From: CAYGDP01 sp964348665 | Lineage (GTDB): Bacteria; Verrucomicrobiota; Verrucomicrobiia; Palsa-1439; CAYGDP01 | Length of the DNA: 64,000 bases | Direction: 5' to 3' | Assembly (NCBI GenBank): GCA_964348665.1 | Contig: CAYGDP010000018.1 | Span: 1 to 64,000, forward strand | Shown here: piece by piece, positions 39,394 through 48,268 of the stretch | Position numbering within the stretch: the first letter of the stretch is position 1 | Layout: every line of letters starts with the position of its first letter | Position numbers and translations under genes: made by a program | Notes under the pieces: generated by a model | Databases searched by the model: none | Told to the model about the DNA's origin: nothing | Seen by the model: only the letters and a program-made list of their open reading frames with translations

Positions 39394-40173
39394 ATGAAAA
39401 AATCCGAAATCCATCCCACCGCGACCATTGTCACTGGGGCAACGATTGGCGAAGGCGTATCCATCGGTCCGTATTGCGTCATCGGTGCACACGTGAAATT
39501 GGGCGATGGCGTTCGGTTGGAGGCGCACTCGATCGTGGATGGCCATACGACTGTTGGTGAAAACTGCCATATCTTTCCCTTCGCGAGCGTCGGGTTGCAG
39601 ACGCAAGACCTGAAATACAAAGGCGGTATCTGCTCCGTCGAAATTGGCGAGGGGACAACGCTGCGGGAATATGTGACGGTCCATGCCGCGACCGCGGACG
39701 GCGACAAAACGGTCGTTGGCAAAAATTGCCACATCCTCGCGTATTCACATATTGCGCATGATTGCATCGTTGGCGACAGCGTGATCATATCCAATGCCGG
39801 GACGTTGGGGGGACATGTTGTTGTCGAAGACCACGCGGTTATCGGCGGCTGCACGGCGATTCATCAGTTTGTTCGCGTGGGTCGGATGGCAATGATCGGG
39901 GGCTGCTCAAAAGTCGTGCAGGATGTCCCGCCGTTTATGATCGCGGACGGGCACCCGGCCGAAGTGCGCGCTCTCAACAAGGTTGGAATGGAGCGAAACG
40001 GGATTTCCGCCGACGTGCAGAAGCAATTGCGGCAAGCGTACAAGATTCTTTTCCTGAAAAAGGTGAACTTGAGCCAGGCCATCGAGCGGGCGCGGAAAGA
40101 AATTCCCAAGTCCGTTGAACTATCGCATTTACTCAAGTTTTTAGAGTCCAGCGAGCGGGGGATAGGACGGTAA
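39394..40173 (+). CDS. lpxA: acyl-ACP:UDP-GlcNAc O-acyltransferase LpxA
   Basis: 259 residues with an N-terminal left-handed beta-helix of hexapeptide repeats (IHPTATIV, IGEGVSIGPYCVIG, LGDGVRLEAHSIV) and the catalytic His in AYSHIAHDCIVGD (about residue 124). GGHVVVEDHAVIGG and a C-terminal helical cap (SADVQKQLRQAYKILF) follow. It adds the first 3-hydroxyacyl chain in lipid A synthesis. It starts 3 bp after lpxC-fabZ, so the two are one operon and the organism makes lipid A. Confidence 0.96.
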   Translation: MKKSEIHPTATIVTGATIGEGVSIGPYCVIGAHVKLGDGVRLEAHSIVDGHTTVGENCHIFPFASVGLQTQDLKYKGGICSVEIGEGTTLREYVTVHAATADGDKTVVGKNCHILAYSHIAHDCIVGDSVIISNAGTLGGHVVVEDHAVIGGCTAIHQFVRVGRMAMIGGCSKVVQDVPPFMIADGHPAEVRALNKVGMERNGISADVQKQLRQAYKILFLKKVNLSQAIERARKEIPKSVELSHLLKFLESSERGIGR

Positions 40174-40197
40174 AAACGCCGCGAAACAGATTTGCGG

Positions 40198-40989
40198 TTA
40201 CAATTTTTCGGGCGAACATTTTCTTTTGGTAAACTTGCATGACTCGCGATAGCCGACGGATTTGGCAAGCTCGATGGCTTTGTTAAAATCCTTTCCGACA
40301 TCGTCAGGCAGGTGAGCGTCGCTGCCGAGCGTGACCGGGATCCCAAGTCGGCATGCGATTTCGAGAAACTCACGGCTCGGATAAATCTCCCGGCATGGTT
40401 TCCGCAGGCCAGCCGTGCTGATTTCAATGGCGCAGCCGCTTTCTTTCACCGCTCGCAACGCGCGCTCGAACATGGGTTTACAATCTGATTTCGGTCGGTG
40501 TCCAAATTTTTTTGGCAAGTCAGGATGCGCCAGCGAATCGAAAAGCCGGCTTTGGGCGGCTTGCGTCCAGAGATCGAAATAGGCGCGCCATCGCTCTTCG
40601 ATATCGTATCCTTTCCAGTCTTCGCCGGAGCGATCCACATGCCAGTCGCCGATGAAATGGACGCTCCCGAGAAAAAAATCCCACGGATGCATGGCGGCGA
40701 GTTGCCGGACCCAGTCTTCGTGGCCGGGAATGAAATCCACTTCGAGACCCAGTTTGATGGTAAGTTGTGGATATTCCTGCTGCGCGTCGCGCACCCAACC
40801 GACGTATTTGTCGAGGTCGGAAAGTTTCATGATCCACCCTTGACCTTGGTCGGGCGGAAGAAAATTCAGGGGGGCGTGATCGGAGCAGCCAATTTCTGTG
40901 AGACCGCGCTGGACGGCGACGGCGGCGTAGTCACGGGGGCGACCGACGCCGTCGGTCAGCTCGGTGTGCATATGATAATCGGCGGGCAT
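40198..40989 (-). CDS. PHP-type histidinol-phosphatase family protein
   Basis: 263 residues from ATG at 40989; the longer open frame has no family sequence. The metal-binding PHP motifs are DYHMHTELTDG (HxH), EIGCSDHAPLNF, GLEVDFIPGHEDW, LGSVHFIGDWHVD, DSLAHPDLPKKFG and VTLGSDAHLPDDVG. The pattern fits the HisJ/HisK family, which removes phosphate from histidinol phosphate with a trinuclear metal centre. HisH and HisA elsewhere in the window show that histidine synthesis is present, but other PHP phosphoesterase roles are possible. It is convergent with lpxA. Confidence 0.87.
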   Translation of the reverse strand: MPADYHMHTELTDGVGRPRDYAAVAVQRGLTEIGCSDHAPLNFLPPDQGQGWIMKLSDLDKYVGWVRDAQQEYPQLTIKLGLEVDFIPGHEDWVRQLAAMHPWDFFLGSVHFIGDWHVDRSGEDWKGYDIEERWRAYFDLWTQAAQSRLFDSLAHPDLPKKFGHRPKSDCKPMFERALRAVKESGCAIEISTAGLRKPCREIYPSREFLEIACRLGIPVTLGSDAHLPDDVGKDFNKAIELAKSVGYRESCKFTKRKCSPEKL

Positions 40990-41044
40990 GGTGGGACTGT
41001 AGCGGTTGACCGAAGCGAGGGCAAGGAGGGAAGGCAAACGTCGG

Positions 41045-41710
41045 TTACTTAAAGAACGAATGCAAGAATGAACCTCCCATGACACCGAGGATACCGGCGG
41101 CGATCACAAGGCTAAACCGGATCACTCCGTAGAGGAAATTGATGGGGAACCGGATATGTTCGCCGGCGGGTGTCCATGGCCGGAAATGCTGGCTTAATTC
41201 TTTTCCGTAGAACAGGTAGTCGGCCCATGTGTATTTACCCCATTTGAGCAGGTAACTGACATACAAGAGAATCGCCAAGCCGACGAGAGTCTGCAAGCTG
41301 TTGCTGGTGACGAGCATCAGGATTACTGCGAGCAGGAAGATGGGGGTGACGGTGATCATGCTGGCAACGAGCCGCTGTTGAGAAAGGTAATTGGTGCATT
41401 TGACGCAGTACCCGGGGGCTTTGATTTCCCGGTAAACATATTTGAGTTTTCCTGTGAGCGTGACGGAACCATCATCCCAAGCTTGGACGCGGACCGGGGT
41501 AAGTTGGCTGGTGGAGCCGCAACCGGGGCAGGCGTTTTCGGGTGGTTTGGGCGGTTCGGGTGGAGGAGCGGGTTTCGGTTTTGGCAAAACATCTTCCCGC
41601 CGAAAAATTCCGGTATCGGGTCGGGGTGGAGCTTTGCGAACTGCCGAGTTACAAAACGGGCAGGTCACAAAGGTATCGGAAAACTGCCTCCTACAATCCG
41701 GGCAAACCAT
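41045..41710 (-). CDS. zinc-ribbon membrane protein
   Basis: 221 residues from ATG at 41710. An N-terminal zinc ribbon (CPDCRRQF, CPFCNSAV) is followed by a proline-rich linker (PKPKPAPPPEPPKPPENA), a second pair of Cys motifs (CPGCGS ... YCVKCTNYL) and three hydrophobic segments (SMITVTPIFLLAVILMLV, LQTLVGLAILLYVSYLLKW and FSLVIAAGILGVMGG). No named family is recognised. It lies 60 bp after the giant protein gene on the same strand and upstream of the PHP gene. Confidence 0.72.
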   Translation of the reverse strand: MVCPDCRRQFSDTFVTCPFCNSAVRKAPPRPDTGIFRREDVLPKPKPAPPPEPPKPPENACPGCGSTSQLTPVRVQAWDDGSVTLTGKLKYVYREIKAPGYCVKCTNYLSQQRLVASMITVTPIFLLAVILMLVTSNSLQTLVGLAILLYVSYLLKWGKYTWADYLFYGKELSQHFRPWTPAGEHIRFPINFLYGVIRFSLVIAAGILGVMGGSFLHSFFK

Positions 41711-41770
41711 AGCGTCTAAGATAACCAGAGATTCGGCAAATGCAAGTGCCTCGACACCAGGCAGCAACTC

Positions 41771-44700
41771 CTACAGTCCGTCTTGGTCGGAATCCACGAC
41801 GGTCACCACCGGGAGCGGTGAGAGAACGCCGAAGAGCAAACCTTCGAGTGTGACGGACTGGATGGCGGCAGCGGTGACACTGCCGTTAAGCGCCCCATCC
41901 ACACTGCGGTTCGGACTGGCGGTGATGATTTTGGAGATGGCGAATCCGGCGGCGGAAATATTGGAGTTAATATTTCCGACAGCCTGAATCTGATTGACGG
42001 CACCATTGACAGTAATTGTGTTTCCCGCGTCGCCAAGCCGACCCGCAGAGGCAAGGCGGCCAAGTGTGCCGTTGATGCGAAGTGTATCGGCGAGAAAATC
42101 GCCCGTCAACGATTGCGCCAAGGTTAGGGATCCACCGACATCGGGGTCGCCCCCTACGATGCCGTCTTTGCCGTAACCGACCGCCAGCAGCGTGAGATCC
42201 AGGTTCGCCGCGCGCAAACTCCCAAGGCCGGCGGAAGCGATCAATGACCCGACAAATGTGCCAGTTGCGCGAAGAGAGGAAATGCTTCCATTGACGACAA
42301 TGGCGGCATCGACGGTGTTGCCAAAGGAAAACGTGCCGACATTGGCGGCGCTCGTTGGGCCGACGGAGATGGTTCCAGAAGCAGTTCCGTTGATGCGGAA
42401 GCTGGTAATTGAATTGTTGAGAACGACGTTACCATCCAGGCTTCCAAATGTGAGTTTGGTTGTACCAGCCAGAGTTACATTGCCGGCTTCGCCGAGAATC
42501 GAGACTTGGCTTACAATGCCGGTCGCCGTGAGAGTATCCACATTGGCGGTGAGTTTCAGCGGACCGAAAGCGCCGGGGATTGTGATCGTGCCGATGTCGG
42601 TCGGAGTTGCTGCGGCAACCGACCATTTCGATGAGGCGGTCGCACCGGTGAAGGTGACAGTTTCGATATTGACACCGACGCCGTTGGAATTGGTGAAGCT
42701 GATGGCGGCGTTGCCCGGCCCGGAATATTTTACCGTCACTAGTCTGCCCTGTTGATCGGTGAAGGTGAAAGACCGATTGTTGGTGCCGCTTTGAATGAGA
42801 TTCGTGCCTGCGCCGGAGAGAGCGACCACAGGCGCAGATGTGTCGTTGCTGGTAAATGTAATGGTGCCGTTTTGCGGGGCGTTGAGCGTGGGTTGATACG
42901 TGACGGCGAGAGTGGCGCTTTGGCCGGGTTCAAGCATCAGGTCATCGAGGGCGTTCGAGATTGAGATTGGTGTCGCGAGAGTGAAGGGACTGGTGATGGT
43001 AATCGCCGAGAGGTCGAGAGTTTCGTTTCCTGTATTGGTCAGGAGCAGATTCAGCGTCTTTTTCTGGCCGAGTTGGACATTGCCGAATGCGAGCGTCGCT
43101 GTAGGGATCAGGTTTGGTGTTAGGAGACCATCGCTGATTTCAAGAGAATACGACCCGCTGGAGCGTGAGTCGGCGGAATTGGGCAAGGCAGGAAAACTTG
43201 CAATCCAAGTGCCCCAGTTCGCTCCACTGCCAGCGAGCGCATACTGATTTGCCGCCCAAAACGTCGAGCCGGTCACCGGATCCGTTGCGATGCCGCTGTA
43301 ATCACCCGCGCGGTCGCCACCATAATTTCCAAGCCCGGCCTTGACCAGAGTTGGATCGTCCATCGATCCGAATGGGTCGAGAAAACCGCGGCGTGTCACG
43401 TACATGGACATCTCTTCACTATCGGACGATTGGATGAACGTGAGACCGATGTCGCCATTGGCGGCGACGGCCACGGATGGATAATACGTGGCGCCATCAC
43501 TGGTGGGAGGAAAGATGTCGCCTGATTGCAAGAGGATGGGAACGATCGCTGTATTGAATTCGTACCAGCGCGCGACCGTTTGGTCATCGATGGCGACCTG
43601 GTGGGCTGCCACTAACCGTGTGCCGCGCCAGTCCGCGTTCAACATGCGCGAATCAATGCCCGGATCGAGTTCCCCGCCCGGATCGGTGGGTGGGACTGCT
43701 GAATCGTAAGCAGGCACGAGCACCGGGAAATCCGTAAAGACGGGTGCTGCACTCAATACATTGGTCATGCGAGTGACCGTGACGGTGCCGGGAATCAGTC
43801 CTTCAGCCACGAACCACATTGGATCGCCGGTGACCGAGCCGTGCATCGGCGCAGCAGCCATTGTGAAATGCGTGGCGTCACGATTGACATCGAAGAACGT
43901 CACGGTCGTTGGATTGCCATCGAGCAAAGTGGATTTGTCAAAACTGACGATGCTCGTGTGATCGTAGAAATCCGTCAAAAACGTGAACATGTTCAGGCTG
44001 ACTACGACCGCGTCGGCGTTCCATCCCAGTTTGGGATAATCGCCCCACGTGGATTCCGGACCGAACAAACTCGGTTCCGCAACAAAAATCCGATGCATCT
44101 CGGTGAATCCTTGTTGGGGATCCGATGTATTGGACACCGCCAGGAGGAGAGACGAAAGTTGTAGCGATTCGTTAAGGTCGAGAGTGACCACGATGAATCG
44201 CCCGGCTTGCTCGTCATAGGTTACTACCGGGTCAAAAATTTTCGTACTGGGTCCTGTCGGCAGGAAAAAGGTTGCGAGTTCCTGCGTGAAAAGATTCGTG
44301 CCGCTGTCCTTGTCGAAAAATGCGATGGCGGTATTCACAACCTCGACAAGATGATCGGGACCGGCGGCAAGATGTGTGTCGGGTGGTTCGACATCAGAAG
44401 TGTCGGTCACATCCAGACCCTCAAAACTTCGCGCTCCGGATTCACCCCCAGCGCCGGAGACGGCAACATAATACGTCTGACCCGCCGTGGCACTAAAACT
44501 AAGGTGATCGGCCACGCTCGCGTCGTCATCCAGATTCGCCACGGCAACATCGTCGGGATTGATGCCCGAATAACCGAGGTCAGCGCTGACTGCAGTACCG
44601 GTGATGATCGTAAAACTCACCGCGCCGTCCACTGCATCGTCATCGCTTCCAGTGACCGTGACCGTTTGCTGGGTGTTCCAGTTTGCCGAGGTGAACGTTA

Positions 44701-47700
44701 GGGATGCGGGAGCCACCGTGCCTTCATTCGTGTTGCTGCTACTTACCGCAACGGTGACATCCGCAGTAGGGGGTGCGTTAAGAACGACAGTGAAACTAGC
44801 CGTGCCACCACTTTCGGTGGTAAGCAACCCGAACGTGGGATTGACTGAAATCCCGATGAATTCGTTGTCTTGATTGGTCAGCGAAATGTTCGAGGCATCG
44901 CGATTGTTGTAGGCCGGGTCCGTACTGGTTGCCGGGGCAGTGGTGATGTCGAAAGCAACGTTGCCATCGAGGATTAAATCTTCCACGCCGGTGACCGTGA
45001 CGGTTTGCGGGGTATTCCAGTTGGCAGGGGTAAATGTGAGAGAGGCGGGTACGACCGTGCCTTCGGTTGTGTCGGTGCTCGACAATGGAATAGTGACGTT
45101 CGCGGTGGGGGCCGTGTTGAGAACAACGGAAAAAGTTGCCGTGCCACCAATTTCCGTGGTGGCGAGGTTGCTGGTATGACTGACGGTGATGCCGGCATTT
45201 TCGTTGTCGAGATTGGTAACGGTCACGTCGGTCGCATCCAAACCGCTGTAGGTGATGTCGGTGCTCGTAGCCGCCCCGATTGTGATGAGGTAAGTAACGT
45301 TTCCGTCGGCGGCGACATCGTCCACACCGGTAATGGTAACGGTTTGCGGGGTGTTCCAATTGGCAGGGGTAAACGTAATCGTAGAAGGCGATACCGTTCC
45401 TTCCGTTGCATCTGAACTGAAGAGTGGGATGGTAACATCCGCCGTCGGCGCAGCCGTGAGAACAACTGTAAAACTAGCCGTGCCACCGCTTTCGGTGGTG
45501 GACAATCCAACCACCGGACTAATCGTGATTCCGGCAGATTCATTATCGGTATTGGTGACGCTGACATTAGCAGGGTCGAGACCGTTGTAATTGGCGTCCG
45601 CACTTGTCGCGGCGAATGTGGTGATGGAAAACGCAATATTACCATCAATGACGGAATCATCTACGCCGTTGATTGTGACAGTCTGCTGGATATTCCAATT
45701 GGTCGATGTAAAAACAAGAAGCGAAGCCGATACCGCGCCCTCGGTTGTGTCGGAACTGCCGAGAGCGATGGCGACATCCGCAGTAGGGGCGGTGTTGAGG
45801 ACAACTTTGAAAGCAGCCGTGCCACTATTCTCGGTTGTGATCAGACCCGTGGTTTGGCTGACGGTAATGCCCGTGTTTTCGTTGTCATTATTAATTACAG
45901 TAACGTCGTCGGGATTGATTCCGTTGTAGTTCGGGTCAGCGCTTGTGGCGATACCCGTAACGATTGAGTAGGGAATGTTCCCATCGGCAATCGCATCGTT
46001 CACGCCGGTGACAGTTACAGGTTGCGGTGTATCCCAGTTTGTCGAGGTGAAGACAAGCAACGAAACTGACGCAGTACCTTCAGTTGCCAGATTAGTGCTC
46101 ACGCTGAAAGCCACATCGGCGGTTGGCGCGGCGTTGAGCACGACCGTGAATGTACTGGTTGCTCCGGTCTCATTGGTTTGCAAACCGGAAGTCGGTGCGA
46201 CAGTGAAACCCGGCTCATGATCGAGATTTATTACGGAAACATTGGCGGCGTCGCGACCACTGTAATTCGCATCCGTGCTGACGGCGGGCGCCGTTACGAT
46301 TGAGTAAGAGATGTCGCCATCAGCCAGCACGTCGTCCACGCCGGTGATGGTGACGGTTTGCGGCGTATTCCAGTTGGCGGCGGTGAACGTAATAGCAGCC
46401 GGAGCAACTGTTCCTTCGCTTGTGTCCGAACTCGACAGCGCGATTGTCACGTCCGCCGTCGGCTGGCTATTGAGTGTCACCGTGAACGTGGCAGTACCGC
46501 CAGTTTCAGTGGTCGAAAGACCGGCGACGGGCGTTACGTTGATGCCCGCCACATCGTTGTCGTGATTGATCACCGCGACATTGTCAGGATCAATTCCATT
46601 GTAATTGGCATCGGTGCTAGTTGCCGCTGCCGTGACAATATTGAACGAGACAGAGCCATCCACATTGCCATCGTCCACACCCGTTACCGTGACGGTCTGC
46701 GGAGTATTCCAATTTGCCGGTGTGAAAGTGACAGATGTGGGGGCGACGGCGCCTTCCGTTGTATTATCGCTGGTAAGACCGATGATGACGTTGGCGCTGG
46801 GGACGGCATTGAGTACGATTGAAAATGTGCTCGTCGTACCGTTCTCGTTGGTTTGGAGTCCGGATGTCGGTGTGACAGTAATTCCCGGTTGATGATCTAG
46901 GTTGGTAACGGAAACATCGGCAGCATCGCGTCCGCTGTAGTTGGTATCCGTGCTGACGGCGGGCGCTGTAACAATGAAATACGAAATGTCGCCATCGGCC
47001 AATGCGTCGTCCACGCCCGTGACCGTGACGACTTGGGGCGTGTTCCAATTGGCGGATGTGAAGGTAAGCGAGGCTGGCGTTACTGTGCCTTCGGTTAAAT
47101 CGGAACTGGATAAGCCAATCGCCACATCTGCCGATGGCTGGCTATTGAGAACGACGACGAACCCCGCGGCAGCGCCGTTCTCCATCGTTACTAAGCCACC
47201 GCTTGGGAAGACCGTGATGCCGGATGATTGAACCGGAATGAGCGTGTTGGTCAGCAGGTTACCATCTGTGTCGAGTACTCCAACAAATGGGTCGAGGTTG
47301 GTAAATCCGTCGGTGTGAAGGGCGATTGTATAATTGGTGTTTGTTGTGGGCGCGAGCTGGAAAAAATCTACATCTGTCCAGTTGCGCAACACACCTTCTA
47401 CGTGGGCATTCGCGGGCAACGGCGTCGCGGTCGCTGTGTTGGTACCGTGATTCAGTTCAGCGGTATCCTTAAAATCAAGGTTCTGGCCAAGTTTGATCGC
47501 GCTGTCTTGCTCGCCGGTTTCCTCGGTGGTGTCCTGCAAATCGCCAATGCCAAAGCTGATGAAAACATCGGGCGGCGCCGTTGCGCTCATGATCGAATGC
47601 GGGTCGTTTTCCAGATGACGCAGGCCAAACGTATGAGCCGCTTCGTGGCTGACCACTTCGGCGAGTTGTTCGGAAAATTCTTGCACCGTCATATTGGTGC

Positions 47701-48211
47701 TGTTGTCGCCACCCAACGACCATTGTTCGGGGAAAACCAGAGCGATATCCCATTTGTTTGGGTCCCATGTGCCGTCGGGAGTTTCGTTGACGTTGCCTTG
47801 ATCGATCGTACTGGCAATACCGAACAGGTTTTGCATGTCAATCAACGCCGGCGAACCGCCGATATAGACTGTCGTGTAGGGTTCGGGGAAGGGCGGGTCG
47901 AGAGCGACATGCAGGTCGTACGCAGCATAATCTTCTCGAACGAACCCGAGAACATTATTGATGACTGTCTCTTCCTGCCCTCCGAAACCGAGAGCGGACA
48001 GGTCGAACTTGGGCATTGTGATTTGTGCCGGCGTGGTCGCGTCGTTGTCGTTGTCCGGCAACGTAATGCTGTCGGCACGGTCCTGGGTGATGATCCCGCC
48101 GTCAAAATTCAGCCAGAGCCAGGCGGTTGGGGAGAGTCGAAGCTCCAACGCTTCCGCGATGAACGGGCGCGAGCGAGATGTGAAGCGTCGAAGTTTTCGG
48201 GAGAAACGCAC
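41771..48211 (-). CDS. giant secreted metzincin with eight beta-sandwich repeats
   Basis: 2146 residues. There is no classical signal peptide; the Arg-rich start ends in AEALELRLSPTAW, like the LE.R..P leaders of planctomycete extracellular proteins. A metzincin protease domain has the zinc motif SHEAAHTFGLRHLE (His189, Glu190, His193, His199) and Met-turn SIMSA (about 207). A PPC-like domain follows (about 250-330). Then come eight repeats of about 113 residues (331-1235), each containing a form of LTFTPANWNTPQTVTVTGVDD. Next are a propeller-like region, an ASH/choice-of-anchor domain (PTATLAFGNVQLGQKKTLNL) and a C-terminal module shared with the neighbouring gene. It ends VVDSDQDGL. Likely a Ca-dependent surface or released protease. 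Confidence 0.85.
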   Translation of the reverse strand: MRFSRKLRRFTSRSRPFIAEALELRLSPTAWLWLNFDGGIITQDRADSITLPDNDNDATTPAQITMPKFDLSALGFGGQEETVINNVLGFVREDYAAYDLHVALDPPFPEPYTTVYIGGSPALIDMQNLFGIASTIDQGNVNETPDGTWDPNKWDIALVFPEQWSLGGDNSTNMTVQEFSEQLAEVVSHEAAHTFGLRHLENDPHSIMSATAPPDVFISFGIGDLQDTTEETGEQDSAIKLGQNLDFKDTAELNHGTNTATATPLPANAHVEGVLRNWTDVDFFQLAPTTNTNYTIALHTDGFTNLDPFVGVLDTDGNLLTNTLIPVQSSGITVFPSGGLVTMENGAAAGFVVVLNSQPSADVAIGLSSSDLTEGTVTPASLTFTSANWNTPQVVTVTGVDDALADGDISYFIVTAPAVSTDTNYSGRDAADVSVTNLDHQPGITVTPTSGLQTNENGTTSTFSIVLNAVPSANVIIGLTSDNTTEGAVAPTSVTFTPANWNTPQTVTVTGVDDGNVDGSVSFNIVTAAATSTDANYNGIDPDNVAVINHDNDVAGINVTPVAGLSTTETGGTATFTVTLNSQPTADVTIALSSSDTSEGTVAPAAITFTAANWNTPQTVTITGVDDVLADGDISYSIVTAPAVSTDANYSGRDAANVSVINLDHEPGFTVAPTSGLQTNETGATSTFTVVLNAAPTADVAFSVSTNLATEGTASVSLLVFTSTNWDTPQPVTVTGVNDAIADGNIPYSIVTGIATSADPNYNGINPDDVTVINNDNENTGITVSQTTGLITTENSGTAAFKVVLNTAPTADVAIALGSSDTTEGAVSASLLVFTSTNWNIQQTVTINGVDDSVIDGNIAFSITTFAATSADANYNGLDPANVSVTNTDNESAGITISPVVGLSTTESGGTASFTVVLTAAPTADVTIPLFSSDATEGTVSPSTITFTPANWNTPQTVTITGVDDVAADGNVTYLITIGAATSTDITYSGLDATDVTVTNLDNENAGITVSHTSNLATTEIGGTATFSVVLNTAPTANVTIPLSSTDTTEGTVVPASLTFTPANWNTPQTVTVTGVEDLILDGNVAFDITTAPATSTDPAYNNRDASNISLTNQDNEFIGISVNPTFGLLTTESGGTASFTVVLNAPPTADVTVAVSSSNTNEGTVAPASLTFTSANWNTQQTVTVTGSDDDAVDGAVSFTIITGTAVSADLGYSGINPDDVAVANLDDDASVADHLSFSATAGQTYYVAVSGAGGESGARSFEGLDVTDTSDVEPPDTHLAAGPDHLVEVVNTAIAFFDKDSGTNLFTQELATFFLPTGPSTKIFDPVVTYDEQAGRFIVVTLDLNESLQLSSLLLAVSNTSDPQQGFTEMHRIFVAEPSLFGPESTWGDYPKLGWNADAVVVSLNMFTFLTDFYDHTSIVSFDKSTLLDGNPTTVTFFDVNRDATHFTMAAAPMHGSVTGDPMWFVAEGLIPGTVTVTRMTNVLSAAPVFTDFPVLVPAYDSAVPPTDPGGELDPGIDSRMLNADWRGTRLVAAHQVAIDDQTVARWYEFNTAIVPILLQSGDIFPPTSDGATYYPSVAVAANGDIGLTFIQSSDSEEMSMYVTRRGFLDPFGSMDDPTLVKAGLGNYGGDRAGDYSGIATDPVTGSTFWAANQYALAGSGANWGTWIASFPALPNSADSRSSGSYSLEISDGLLTPNLIPTATLAFGNVQLGQKKTLNLLLTNTGNETLDLSAITITSPFTLATPISISNALDDLMLEPGQSATLAVTYQPTLNAPQNGTITFTSNDTSAPVVALSGAGTNLIQSGTNNRSFTFTDQQGRLVTVKYSGPGNAAISFTNSNGVGVNIETVTFTGATASSKWSVAAATPTDIGTITIPGAFGPLKLTANVDTLTATGIVSQVSILGEAGNVTLAGTTKLTFGSLDGNVVLNNSITSFRINGTASGTISVGPTSAANVGTFSFGNTVDAAIVVNGSISSLRATGTFVGSLIASAGLGSLRAANLDLTLLAVGYGKDGIVGGDPDVGGSLTLAQSLTGDFLADTLRINGTLGRLASAGRLGDAGNTITVNGAVNQIQAVGNINSNISAAGFAISKIITASPNRSVDGALNGSVTAAAIQSVTLEGLLFGVLSPLPVVTVVDSDQDGL
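44506..47221 (-). repeat. eight tandem about-340-bp coding repeats in the giant metzincin gene
   Basis: Each unit encodes about 113 residues: a GITV.PT.GL.T.E.G start, a F.VVLN..PTADVTI strand, the TEGTV.P..LTFT.ANWNTPQ block, and an end of Y.G.D..DV.V.N.DNE. The units vary in sequence, so the array is old rather than a recent amplification. The spacing is even. Confidence 0.85.
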
Positions 48212-48268
48212 TGGAGTTTCGACAGGTTACAACGAACGAGCGTTCAACCCAACACACAAATGTGGCGA

